From NCBI GenBank assembly GCA_025370055.1, contig CP073041.1, positions 3,038,001 to 3,102,000 of the forward strand: DNA of 64,000 nucleotides, in the 5' to 3' direction. Origin of the DNA: Woronichinia naegeliana WA131 (GTDB lineage: Bacteria; Cyanobacteriota; Cyanobacteriia; Cyanobacteriales; Microcystaceae). The stretch's first letter is position 1, and every line of letters starts with the position of its first letter. The notes under the pieces were generated by a model. The model made no database searches, was not told the DNA's origin, and saw only the letters and a program-made list of their open reading frames with translations. The position numbers and the translations under genes are program-made. Positions 53,477 to 63,688 of the stretch are shown piece after piece.

Positions 53477-56400
53477 CTAGACAATGGTAACTGTATTCGC
53501 CGCGCTGATATTGTAGCCAGATAGTTGAACGATAGAGTCAGTTGCCGCATTGAAAGCAGCCGTTGCATCATTGAAAGCAAGGAAGGTTCCGCTTTGACCA
53601 GTTACGGTAAACGCTTTAGCAGTATTGGCTGCAAACACGCCTAACGCACTAGAGATATCTGCTGCTGCCAGACTAGCTGCAATACCACTAGAAGTGTTGA
53701 GTACAACAGCAGCGACAGTAGGCGGAGCATCTATTTGCTCACCGATTGTGTAGTCAGAAATGACATCATAGCCAGCAAGCAGGGAATCAGCGAGGCTAGT
53801 AAATACAAACCGGTCTGTCCCTGTGCCACCTGTTAGGGTATCTTTACCAGATCCACCAGTAAGAATATCGTTACCAGTACCACCAATGAGGACATTATTA
53901 CCAGTGTTACCAGTTAGGACATTGTTGCCACTGTTGCCCGTGCCATTAATAGCATTAGCACCAGTTAGGGTGAGGTTTTCAATGTCTGGGAAAACCTGAA
54001 GGCTAAAGGTGACAGAGGATTGAACCGTATCAGTGCCAGCCCCTGCTCCTTCCAGAATAATATCTGTAGTACTATCGACCACATAAATATCGTTACCAGT
54101 ACCACCGTTCAGGGTATCAATGCCAGCACCACCATTCAGGGTATCAGCACCAGCACCGCCATCAATGGTATTATTGCCAGTGTTGCCCGTTAGGACATTA
54201 TTGCCTGAATCTCCTGTCGCACTAATGGAACTAGCTCCGGTTAAGGTTAGGTTTTCGATATTGACAACGGTAGCTAGGCTAAAGGTGACAGAGGATTGAA
54301 TGGTGTCGGTTCCTTCGTTGGCATTCTCGGTAATGATATCGGTTGTGCTATCAACTTGGTAAATATCATTGCCTAGACCACCGATTAGAGTGTCAACTCC
54401 TGTACTACCATTGAGAGTATTGTTGGCAGTATTGCCTGTGAGGATGTTATTGCCAGCATTACCTGTGCCGTTAATAGCACTAGAACCCGTTAAGGTCAGA
54501 TTTTCGATGTTTGGTAGAGAAGAGATCGTATAGGTGACAGAGGATTGAATCGTGTCGGTTCCTTCGTTGGCATTTTCGGTAATGACATCAGTGGTGCTAT
54601 CCACTTGGTAAATATCATTGCCTAGACCTCCGATCAAGGCATCGACTCCTGTACCACCATTAAGGGTATCATTGCCATCACCGCCATTGAGAGTATTGTT
54701 GGCAGTATTGCCTGTGAGAATGTTATTGGCAGCATTACCCGTACCATTAATCACGCTAGAACCAGTTAAGGTTAAGTTTTCAATGTTTGGTAGAGAAGCG
54801 ATCGTATAGGTGACAGAGGATTGAATCGTGTCGGTTCCCTCGTTGGCATTTTCTGTGATGATATCGGTGGCATTATCCACAACATAAGTATCATCTCCTG
54901 TACCTCCAATCAGGGTATCAATGCCTGTGCCACCATCTAAGATGTTATTGGCGGTGTTACCCGTTAGGATGTTGTTACTAGCATTGCCTGCACCATTAAT
55001 GGCATTAGAGCCGGTTAAGGTTAGGTTTTCTACATTGACAAGGGACGCGAGGCTAAAAGTGACGGAGGATTGAATGGTATCGGTTCCTTCGTTGGCATTT
55101 TCAGTAATGACATCGGTGGCATTATCCACAACATAAGTATCATCTCCTGCACCTCCAATCAGGGTATCAATGCCTGTGCCACCATCTAAGAGGTTATTGG
55201 CAGTGTTGCCCGTTAGGATGTTATTACTAGCATTGCCTACACCATTAATGGCATTAGAGCCGGTTAAGGTTAGGTTTTCTACATTGACAAGGGACGCGAG
55301 GCTAAAAGTGACAGAGGATTGAATCGTGTCGGTTCCTTCGTTGGCATTTTCGGTAATGATATCGGTGGTGCTATCAACTTGGTAAATATCATCACCTAGA
55401 CCACCGATTAGGGTGTCAACTCCCGTACCACCATTGAGGGTGTCATTGCCATCACCACTATTAAGAGTATTGTTGGCAGTATTGCCTGTGAGGATGTTAT
55501 TGGCAGCATTACCCGTACCATTAATCACGCTAGAACCGGTTAAGGTTAAGTTTTCGATGTTTGGTAGAGAAGCGATCGTATAGGTGACAGAGGATTGAAT
55601 CGTGTCGGTTCCTGCACTGGCATTTTCGGTAATGATATCGGTGGTGCTATCAACTTGGTAAACATCATCACCTAGACCACCGATTAAGGTATCGACTCCT
55701 GTACCACCATTGAGGGTATCATTGCCATCACCACTATTGAGAGTATTGTTGGCAGTATTGCCTGTGAGGATGTTATTGCCAGCATTACCAGTACCATTAA
55801 TCACGCTAGAACCGGTTAAGGTTAAGTTTTCGATGTTTGGTAGAGAAGCGATTGTATAGGTGACAGAGGATTGAATCGTGTCGGTTCCTTCGTTGGCATT
55901 TTCGGTAATGACATCAGTGGTGCTATCAACTTGGTAAATATCATTGCCTAGACCACCGATTAAGGTATCGACTCCTGTACCACCATTGAGGGTATTGTCG
56001 GCAGTATTGCCTGTGAGGATGTTATTGGCAGCATTACCCGTACCATTAATTACGCTAGAACCGGTTAAGGTTAAGTTTTCGATGTTTGGTAGAGAAGCGA
56101 TCGTATAGGTGACAGAGGATTGAATCGTGTCGGTTCCTTCGTTGGCATTTTCGGTAATGACATCGGTGGTGCTATCCACTTGGTAAATGTCATCACCTAG
56201 ACCACCGATTAGGGTGTCAACTCCCGTACCACCATTAAGGGTATCGTTACCAGCACCACTATTGAGAGTATTGTTGGCAGTATTGCCTGTGAGGATGTTA
56301 TTGGCAGCATTACCCGTACCATTAATCACGCTAGAACCGGTTAAGGTCAGGTTTTCGATATTGGGGAAAGCAGCTAGGCTAAAGGTGACAGAGGATTGAA

Positions 56401-59400
56401 TCGTGTCGGTTCCTGCACTGGCATTTTCGGTAATGATATCGGTGGTGCTATCAACTTGGTAAACATCATCACCTAGACCACCGATTAGGGTGTCAACGCC
56501 CGTACCACCATTGAGGGTGTCATTGCCATCACCACTATTAAGAGTATTGTTGGCAGTATTGCCTGTGAGGATGTTATTGCCAGCATTACCAGTACCATTA
56601 ATCACGCTAGAACCGGTTAAGGTTAAGTTTTCGATGTTTGGTAGAGAAGCGATCGTATAGGTGACAGAGGATTGAATCGTGTCGGTTCCTTCGTTGGCAT
56701 TTTCGGTAATGATATCGGTGGTGCTATCAACTTGGTAAACATCATTGCCTAGACCACCGATTAAGGTATCGACTCCTGTACTACCATTGAGGATGTCATT
56801 GCCATCACCACTATTGAGAGTATTGTTGGCAGTATTGCCTGTGAGAACATTATTCCCTGTATTACCAGTACCATTAATCACGCTAGAACCGGTTAAGGTT
56901 AAGTTTTCGATGTTTGGCAGAGAAGCGATCGTATAGGTGACAGAGGATTGAATCGTGTCGGTTCCTTCGTTGGCATTTTCGGTAATGACATCGGTGGTGC
57001 TATCCACTTGGTAAACATCATTGCCTAGACCACCAATTAGGGTATCGACTCCTGTACCACCATTAAGTACGTCGGCACCTGCACCCGTTGCAACCCAGTC
57101 ATTGGCAGTTGTGCCTGTGTAGGTAACTTTGCCGAGGAAGCCGCTTAGGTCAAAGCGTTCAAAACCGTTGATGGTTGTATTTGTGATGTTGAGTTGGTTG
57201 GTGGTGTTGCTGGCATTAATGGTGACGGCATTTGAAGTGGTTCCTTCGGTGATAACTAAAGTATCAATGCCTGTTCCGCCTTTAATGGAGTCCTGTTGTT
57301 GCAGGTTAGCAAAAGTCCCCGTAACAGTATCATCGCCATCAAGGGCATCAATAATGTCTTTTTGGGGAGTGATAGTAAAAATATCGTTGGCACTATCGGT
57401 GATGTTAATGGTGAATTGTTTTGAGTAAACTCCGCCATTGCCGTCAGAAGTCAAGACCCGAATGCTATAGCTATTTTTGGTTTCGTAGTCGAAAATGGCG
57501 TTAGTTTTGAGTTGATTGCCTGCAATAGTAAATAGGGCGTTATCGGTGTCTCCTGAACCTGCTATTAAGCTATAGGTGAAGCTATTACTGTCAGGATCAA
57601 CGCTTGTTAGTGTACCGACAGAGGTGTTAACGGGCTGGCTTTCAAAAACACTAGCGTTGCTTAAGGCAATATCGGTGGGATTGGCACTGTTAACAACGGC
57701 ATTGGTAATCTGTTGCTTTAGGGCTGTTCCTATATTTTCTTCTACGGCTTGCGTAATTGTTTTTGTCCCTTGGGCTACCGCACTGAAGTCTTGGGCAACT
57801 GCGCTTAAAACAGATTCCGCTTGAGCAAATTGATTCTCAAGGGATGTCGTGGGGGAATTAGCCGCAAAAGTAGCAACACATTGATTGATTTCTGCTATAA
57901 CTTGAGCAATCCCTTGGGCAATACTGGCATTACTTGGGCTGAATACTCCTGCTTTAGCAATAATGGCATTGATCTGATTTTGATTGGTCAAATCTAAGGA
58001 ACCAGCTTGAATTTGCGTGGCAATTGCTGGAACTATTTTGTTGAAATTGTCATTTCGGGAAGTGGTAGAAAATTGTGAGGCAACTTCTGTCAGGGCATTC
58101 ACTAAAATGGCTATTTGGGTATATTCTGCATAGGCCGAGACTGCACCAGCTTCGTTGTTATTAATTGCCAGAATAGGGTCAAAGTTGTTGATGTCAATGG
58201 TGTTAGAGATGCCTAAACTTTGGACTAACAGGCTATTGGCTTGCTCTTTGGTCAAACCACTGTTAATTAGTTGATTGAGAATAGTGGTTAAGGGGGATAA
58301 GACGGAGGCATCGGCACTGGCAATTAAGGGAGTTGTTTGGGCTAGTCCTGTCGCGGTGTTAATGCCTCCAATAGCGACAATTTGACCTTCTGTAGGATCA
58401 AGAATGCCGTTACTATTGGTGTCGTAGAGAGGTAATAAATCAACTGCAAAGGCATATTTACCTTGTTCGTCGGTGCTAGTCTGAACTTCGCCTGTATCTA
58501 AAATGCCATTTTTATTAACATCAAAAAATACGGTAGCACCGGCAATGTAATTGTTAATGACCAATCCATTTGGAAGAATTCGAAACAGGAAACTATCGAT
58601 CGCATCATAAGGTAATGATAAAGATGGGTTATTCAGAGGATCTGCGTCAGAGATTTCAACTGTGACGTAATAAGTTGGTGCACCAATTCCGAATGCACCT
58701 AAAGAGTTTTGAAACTGAAACTGAAGAGTGGCTGGATTAATGGAGACAAAAGGATTCTGACTAGAGCTGAATGGTATTGCGCTATCATATACAACCAGAC
58801 CGGTTGGGCTTCCCTTCCTTACAACCACGTGATAGTTTAATAGATTGCCTTGTTGATAATTAAAGGCATTAAAGATTTGATTCGCTAAAATTCCCCCCAA
58901 ACCGTTTCGGAAAGCTAGAAATTGATCTTGAAGATAAAATTGAGTTTGAACCTTAGCGTTATCAGTAAGTTGTAGGCTACCAGGTAAGAACTTGGCTCCA
59001 CCTGGAGATGCCGCATACTCTTCTAGGATGGCTTGGTTCGTTAAGACGGTTTGATTTGGTGGTAATGATCCTCCATCTTGTATGGTTAAGTCATAGGTGA
59101 TGACTGCGATGTTATCACCACTCAAAAGATTATTTTGTTTAATTGAACCTCCTGAGCCATTATTTAAGGTAATTCCAGTTGTACTGAATAGCGTACCCGT
59201 ATAGCCAATAGCAGTACCCGCACCATCTGTCACCTTAAGATTGCTAACATCGCTAACAGTATAACCAAGAGGGAGAGCATCCTTAATCAGCACGTCATAG
59301 GCCCCAGTGGAACCTGTATTTTCGACAATAATGGCATAGGTAACCTTGTCTGAAGGAGTAGTCCGATTTAGATACGCTGTTACATCACTATCAAAATAGT

Positions 59401-62400
59401 TGTTAGTCGCCAGAAGACTAGAGTTGATTGTGCCATTAAATGCTTGTGTTCCTGTAGCACCTGGGTTCTGAAAATTAACAGTCGGTGGACTACCAACTAC
59501 AGGGAAAAATTGGCTATACACTGCTTGAGTAATTGCAGATTCGGTTGTCGCTACCACACCCTTTTGGATACTGAGTTGTGGTTGACCTAATTGAAGACTG
59601 GCAAAATTGTAAAAAAGACGATCGCCTGCATTTGTACTGCTTTCTAGCTCATAGACAATATTCGTCAGTAAGTTATTTTGTGTAGGCTGATTACCCACTT
59701 TCAAGGTGTAAATCAAATCAACCGTAACAGGAGTAAGATTAGTCGTTGGATCATCAAACGTCCCATAATCAATCTGCAATTTATTGTTTTGAACATCAAC
59801 ACTCAGAGTTGGTGTTACAGAACCATTAGGATTCAAAGTGGTAAAAGTATGAACCGTATCACTTGGGAGATAGGAGACCTGATTTAAGTTTGGTAAGCCT
59901 GGTGTACCTGTATTGTATATCTGAGTTGTATCAAAAAGAGATAGATCAAAAACAGGAAAAGGAAGTTCAGAGACGAAATTTAACTTTTCAATGTCTCCAA
60001 AAGGAATCGTATATTGAATGCGATAGGTAACTAGATCGCCTGCTACCACAACATTTCCTGGAGTTAAACCATTGATCGCGTAAACACTGACTCCGTAATT
60101 AGAATACTGCCCGCGCGGTAGGAGAAGCCCAACACCAGAACTGTCGCTTTCATTGAAACCAGTGGGTGTTAAAGTATTAACTTTTAAAACATTCCCTGTA
60201 ATGCTGACGTTATTGCTCAAATAGTCACCATTATCAACAGAACTGTCTCCTGATGGAAACTGAGTCGCAAAATCCTCTTGGATGACAGTGCGGAATTTAA
60301 TGATTCCTGTGGTTTGCCCAAAGTTGCCAGTATAACCACCTGAATTGCCAATCTTACCCCCTAACAATTTGGTATCAGCACCAGAAGCTAATAATTGGGA
60401 AGAGAGATTGAAATTTACCGTGCCATTAGTACCAGGATTAGTCACAGAATAGTTGCCAATGGCAAAATTGCCACCAGTTGTAATATTATGCTCAGTAACC
60501 TTAAAGAACGGTGCGAAACTGGTATCAAAGGCTTGACCATCAGAAAAGGAATCATTAAGAACCACATTTCCAAAGGCAAAATAATCAGATACAGCAAAAT
60601 CTAAGGTGTATTCAATGACATCACCAGGGCTTAATCCAACTGCTTTATTGTCCTGTACGATGGAATAACTTTTTCGTACCCCTATTGCCAATTCACTAAT
60701 GCTGTTATCAATGTCTCCCAGATCTTCCGTTAAATTGGAACGTGGAAGATCGTTCGTATCAATAGGTGTCCAGAGTGCAGCAGTAACAAAAGCGTCATTA
60801 TCCGCGACGACATCATCAGCCGTATTTGGATTGAGAACATCCACAGGAAGATTATCTTTAAGTCCGATATTGACATCAAAGCTTAAAGAAGCATCAACCT
60901 GACCATTCACACCTGTTATGTTGCCAAAAGACGCAGTGACAGTACCACCAGGAACGCCAGTAGGTGAGTAGCTCCAAGAAGTCGCGTTAGTAGAAGCAAG
61001 ATTTGTGAATAAAATATCTTTGAATAAAGTATCTGACATATTTAATGTATTGATGGTCTGTCCAGGAGCAACATCAATAAAAATGTCATAGCGTCCACCA
61101 AAGTTTTCACCTGTAATAATCTTGCCGTAGTCAAATCCATTATTAAAGGTTTTCCAGACCCGAAATAGTTGCGGTTCTAGACTGTCATCCGTAGCCGTTG
61201 TATCAAAAATAGGAGTGTTAGCAATACCATTACCTGTTTTAAAACCACCACGAGTAGCTACTGTTAATTTCGTATCTGCTGGGGGAATAGGGAGATTATT
61301 AGGGTCTAGATAATCTGCCTTGTCGCTAATCTTGACTTCTACTTCAAATTTTAGCGGTTGCTGATCAGGGGCAAAACTCTGTGTGAATAAGGGAACAACA
61401 TACAACGTATCCCCTACCCCAATATCCGTAGGTAGAGAAGGAAGAGTTGCAGTTAAATTAATTGGCACCGAGTCGTAGGGATGAAGAACCATTAAATCTC
61501 CAGCATTTGCACCCGTACCTAAATAAATAGTAGAAGTCAAAATATTCGGCAAATAATTAATAGTATTTGCTCCGCTAGGCTGGCCTGTGACAGGATTAAC
61601 TGGGTAATAAGCATCTGAAAGAGCCGTAACTTGTATCCCATTAGTCCCAAAAGTCGTATCAAACCCGTCGGGATTGGCAGGGCCATCCGCGCCATTTGTA
61701 TCGAGGAATATGTCGAAAAAAGGCTGATAACCAATATTGCCAGGGGATGAGGCTACGTTATCAAAAGTAACCACAAATTTGTGATTTTCTCCAATCAAAC
61801 GTTTTCCCAAATCGTTGTAGCCATAAAGAGAATTTGCAGGATCAACACCATTGCCATAAACATAACTGGGATAAAAATCAACAGTAGTTTCAGGAATAGG
61901 TACATTTGTTGGGTGTCCCGCCACAACATAAACCCTTCCGTCACCTCCATTGGCACCAGGCGCACCAATCAAGAAATCATCAATTCCGTCCCCAGTGATA
62001 TCCCCTCCATTGCTAACAGACAAGCCAGTCAAATCACCCGCAGTCAGGCCACTAATCTGGACTGACCAACCATCATTGATGCCTAAAGTTGCCAGATTAA
62101 GAGTACTACCAAAAGGTGTTGACCCATTCCGATCTTTTCCGTAAACGACAGTAACTAGACCAGAATCAACTAATCCACTGGTATCTTTGTAGGCTTGGGC
62201 GATGATGAAATCCTCAATATTATCGTGGTTTATATCACCCGCCGCACTAATCGCCTCCTCAAATGTGTTAAACAGGTTAGGGTCATCAAGACCGGTAATG
62301 CGAAAACCATTTGGGCTAGTAATACTGCTAGAGGTAATGTTTGGGGTAAAGGTTGAGTTACCAAAAAGGACGTATCGCAATGGGTTTGACGTACTTGAAC

Positions 62401-63673
62401 CCGTGCTATTTCCAGGGGCAGTGACAAGCAAATCATCGTAATTATCTTTATCGATATCACCGACACTGCTAACTTTATAGCCTAAAAATTCTGGAGGAAG
62501 TGATCCGCCGTCGAAACTGAAACCATTGCTGCCACTAAGAAGACTCAAGTTAGTATTGATGCTTGAGGGAGTGCCGTAGATAGTGTTGTCCCCAAAAACA
62601 ACATAGGTCTTGCCTTGATTTACAGACGAAAAAGGCGCGCCGATAATAATGTCTTTTCCAGCAGTTCCGTCAATATTTCCAACCGAAACAGAAGCACCTA
62701 GACCACCCGATGAACCACTAGGAGCGTTAATTTTTAGGAAATCAGTATTAAGGGCGAGCGTACTAATATCGACAGTTCCCGAACTCGAAGAAAGACTAGG
62801 ATTACCACCAAAGATGACATGAACCTGACCATCAGTACCCGCCGCAAAGAGATCGCCGATGATGACATCATCTTTGCCATCATTGTTAACATCACCTGCA
62901 CTGACCGAAGTGCCTAAACTACCAGACGTGTTGCCCCCGTCATAGAAGGTAAAGCCATTGCTTCCATTAAGGCTTGTTACACTAGTAGCAATATTAGTAG
63001 TAATGAAATCACCAAAGATGACATGAACTCCACCTCCTGGGTTATTGCTGGTAGCAGAATCACCAATAATGATGTCATCGAAACTATCTCCATCAATATC
63101 GCCAAGACTTACCGCTATTTGATCAGCAAAAGATGAATTAAGATTGATAGCAGTAGAGGGAATTATGCTTAAAGTATTGGGATCATTTCCGCCATAAAAG
63201 ACATAAAGAATACCATGAAATAAATTTTCGTCTGGTGCAAGAGCAACAAAATCATTGAAACCATCCCCATTGATGTCGCCATTACCTTTAACGACCCGAC
63301 CTAACCTTGCTGTACCGCCAGGGAGAGTCGCGTTGATCACAAAACCTTTCGGTATCGTTGAGGGCGAAATAGAAATAACAGCACTCTGCTCGATCGCCAC
63401 TTCTTGGCCATCAACCACAATCACCGCATGATCATCCTCCGCTTGAATGCGACCCAACTCAGCAGCACTCAAACTCACCCCGCGTACCAAATCCGAAAAA
63501 AGTTCCCCTTCATCTCCTAACGTATCTGTTGCATTAACCTGAGCATCCACAAAATGCCCAAACTCTTCTAAAATAACCGCTTCCAAAGACTGCTGACTCG
63601 CCGAACTGATAAACGCATCCGACAAATAAATCTTATTCGTGCTAATGGCATAAGCACCCTTCGCCGTTCCCAA
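53477..63673 (-). CDS. Giant RTX/FG-GAP/cadherin surface protein, 5'-truncated
   Basis: At least 3398 residues, probably exported by type I secretion. Domains in order: remnant N-terminal domain (about 1-100; KIYLSDAFISSA, LEEFGHFVDAQ); seven FG-GAP repeats (about 125-590; GDINGDGFNDF, GDIDGDSFDDI, GDVNNDGKDDV, GDIDKDNYDDL, GDITGDGIDDF), an integrin-alpha-like propeller; DUF11/Ig-like region (about 600-1750; SIQKGVVATTESA); Ca-binding DVNKNGILDTGEV; cadherin-like domain (about 2010-2095); twelve RTX repeats (about 2200-3280); a C-terminal domain ending YNISAANTVTIV, as in cyanobacterial bluetail surface proteins. It begins with TTG; the frame reads upstream as VAPVSSEVLGTAKGAY but ends at an ISKra4-like insertion, so the native start and promoter are lost. 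Confidence 0.88.
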   Translation of the reverse strand: MGTAKGAYAISTNKIYLSDAFISSASQQSLEAVILEEFGHFVDAQVNATDTLGDEGELFSDLVRGVSLSAAELGRIQAEDDHAVIVVDGQEVAIEQSAVISISPSTIPKGFVINATLPGGTARLGRVVKGNGDINGDGFNDFVALAPDENLFHGILYVFYGGNDPNTLSIIPSTAINLNSSFADQIAVSLGDIDGDSFDDIIIGDSATSNNPGGGVHVIFGDFITTNIATSVTSLNGSNGFTFYDGGNTSGSLGTSVSAGDVNNDGKDDVIIGDLFAAGTDGQVHVIFGGNPSLSSSSGTVDISTLALNTDFLKINAPSGSSGGLGASVSVGNIDGTAGKDIIIGAPFSSVNQGKTYVVFGDNTIYGTPSSINTNLSLLSGSNGFSFDGGSLPPEFLGYKVSSVGDIDKDNYDDLLVTAPGNSTGSSTSNPLRYVLFGNSTFTPNITSSSITSPNGFRITGLDDPNLFNTFEEAISAAGDINHDNIEDFIIAQAYKDTSGLVDSGLVTVVYGKDRNGSTPFGSTLNLATLGINDGWSVQISGLTAGDLTGLSVSNGGDITGDGIDDFLIGAPGANGGDGRVYVVAGHPTNVPIPETTVDFYPSYVYGNGVDPANSLYGYNDLGKRLIGENHKFVVTFDNVASSPGNIGYQPFFDIFLDTNGADGPANPDGFDTTFGTNGIQVTALSDAYYPVNPVTGQPSGANTINYLPNILTSTIYLGTGANAGDLMVLHPYDSVPINLTATLPSLPTDIGVGDTLYVVPLFTQSFAPDQQPLKFEVEVKISDKADYLDPNNLPIPPADTKLTVATRGGFKTGNGIANTPIFDTTATDDSLEPQLFRVWKTFNNGFDYGKIITGENFGGRYDIFIDVAPGQTINTLNMSDTLFKDILFTNLASTNATSWSYSPTGVPGGTVTASFGNITGVNGQVDASLSFDVNIGLKDNLPVDVLNPNTADDVVADNDAFVTAALWTPIDTNDLPRSNLTEDLGDIDNSISELAIGVRKSYSIVQDNKAVGLSPGDVIEYTLDFAVSDYFAFGNVVLNDSFSDGQAFDTSFAPFFKVTEHNITTGGNFAIGNYSVTNPGTNGTVNFNLSSQLLASGADTKLLGGKIGNSGGYTGNFGQTTGIIKFRTVIQEDFATQFPSGDSSVDNGDYLSNNVSITGNVLKVNTLTPTGFNESDSSGVGLLLPRGQYSNYGVSVYAINGLTPGNVVVAGDLVTYRIQYTIPFGDIEKLNFVSELPFPVFDLSLFDTTQIYNTGTPGLPNLNQVSYLPSDTVHTFTTLNPNGSVTPTLSVDVQNNKLQIDYGTFDDPTTNLTPVTVDLIYTLKVGNQPTQNNLLTNIVYELESSTNAGDRLFYNFASLQLGQPQLSIQKGVVATTESAITQAVYSQFFPVVGSPPTVNFQNPGATGTQAFNGTINSSLLATNNYFDSDVTAYLNRTTPSDKVTYAIIVENTGSTGAYDVLIKDALPLGYTVSDVSNLKVTDGAGTAIGYTGTLFSTTGITLNNGSGGSIKQNNLLSGDNIAVITYDLTIQDGGSLPPNQTVLTNQAILEEYAASPGGAKFLPGSLQLTDNAKVQTQFYLQDQFLAFRNGLGGILANQIFNAFNYQQGNLLNYHVVVRKGSPTGLVVYDSAIPFSSSQNPFVSINPATLQFQFQNSLGAFGIGAPTYYVTVEISDADPLNNPSLSLPYDAIDSFLFRILPNGLVINNYIAGATVFFDVNKNGILDTGEVQTSTDEQGKYAFAVDLLPLYDTNSNGILDPTEGQIVAIGGINTATGLAQTTPLIASADASVLSPLTTILNQLINSGLTKEQANSLLVQSLGISNTIDINNFDPILAINNNEAGAVSAYAEYTQIAILVNALTEVASQFSTTSRNDNFNKIVPAIATQIQAGSLDLTNQNQINAIIAKAGVFSPSNASIAQGIAQVIAEINQCVATFAANSPTTSLENQFAQAESVLSAVAQDFSAVAQGTKTITQAVEENIGTALKQQITNAVVNSANPTDIALSNASVFESQPVNTSVGTLTSVDPDSNSFTYSLIAGSGDTDNALFTIAGNQLKTNAIFDYETKNSYSIRVLTSDGNGGVYSKQFTINITDSANDIFTITPQKDIIDALDGDDTVTGTFANLQQQDSIKGGTGIDTLVITEGTTSNAVTINASNTTNQLNITNTTINGFERFDLSGFLGKVTYTGTTANDWVATGAGADVLNGGTGVDTLIGGLGNDVYQVDSTTDVITENANEGTDTIQSSVTYTIASLPNIENLTLTGSSVINGTGNTGNNVLTGNTANNTLNSGDGNDILNGSTGVDTLIGGLGNDVYQVDSTTDIITENANEGTDTIQSSVTYTIASLPNIENLTLTGSSVINGTGNAGNNILTGNTANNTLNSGDGNDTLNGGTGVDTLIGGLGDDVYQVDSTTDIITENASAGTDTIQSSVTFSLAAFPNIENLTLTGSSVINGTGNAANNILTGNTANNTLNSGAGNDTLNGGTGVDTLIGGLGDDIYQVDSTTDVITENANEGTDTIQSSVTYTIASLPNIENLTLTGSSVINGTGNAANNILTGNTADNTLNGGTGVDTLIGGLGNDIYQVDSTTDVITENANEGTDTIQSSVTYTIASLPNIENLTLTGSSVINGTGNAGNNILTGNTANNTLNSGDGNDTLNGGTGVDTLIGGLGDDVYQVDSTTDIITENASAGTDTIQSSVTYTIASLPNIENLTLTGSSVINGTGNAANNILTGNTANNTLNSGDGNDTLNGGTGVDTLIGGLGDDIYQVDSTTDIITENANEGTDTIQSSVTFSLASLVNVENLTLTGSNAINGVGNASNNILTGNTANNLLDGGTGIDTLIGGAGDDTYVVDNATDVITENANEGTDTIQSSVTFSLASLVNVENLTLTGSNAINGAGNASNNILTGNTANNILDGGTGIDTLIGGTGDDTYVVDNATDIITENANEGTDTIQSSVTYTIASLPNIENLTLTGSSVINGTGNAANNILTGNTANNTLNGGDGNDTLNGGTGVDALIGGLGNDIYQVDSTTDVITENANEGTDTIQSSVTYTISSLPNIENLTLTGSSAINGTGNAGNNILTGNTANNTLNGSTGVDTLIGGLGNDIYQVDSTTDIITENANEGTDTIQSSVTFSLATVVNIENLTLTGASSISATGDSGNNVLTGNTGNNTIDGGAGADTLNGGAGIDTLNGGTGNDIYVVDSTTDIILEGAGAGTDTVQSSVTFSLQVFPDIENLTLTGANAINGTGNSGNNVLTGNTGNNVLIGGTGNDILTGGSGKDTLTGGTGTDRFVFTSLADSLLAGYDVISDYTIGEQIDAPPTVAAVVLNTSSGIAASLAAADISSALGVFAANTAKAFTVTGQSGTFLAFNDATAAFNAATDSIVQLSGYNISAANTVTIV
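53830..57100 (-). repeat. Twelve-unit RTX repeat block
   Basis: Twelve units of 83 or 92 residues (249 or 276 bp), each with (G)TG(V/I)DTLIGG-G-D-YQVDSTTD..ITEN, then GTDTIQSSVT, ENLTLTG and NNILTGNTANN. The size difference is one optional nine-residue RTX element (SGDGNDTLN-like). DNA identity between units is very high in the middle of the block and lower at both ends. Confidence 0.9.
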
Positions 63674-63688
63674 AACCTCGCTACTGAC

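Noticed and set aside
54600-57830. Plus-strand open frames over the RTX region (repeated PVPPLRVSLPSP-like translations)
   Set aside because: They are antisense shadows caused by the periodic composition of the RTX repeats; no start signals or family resemblance.
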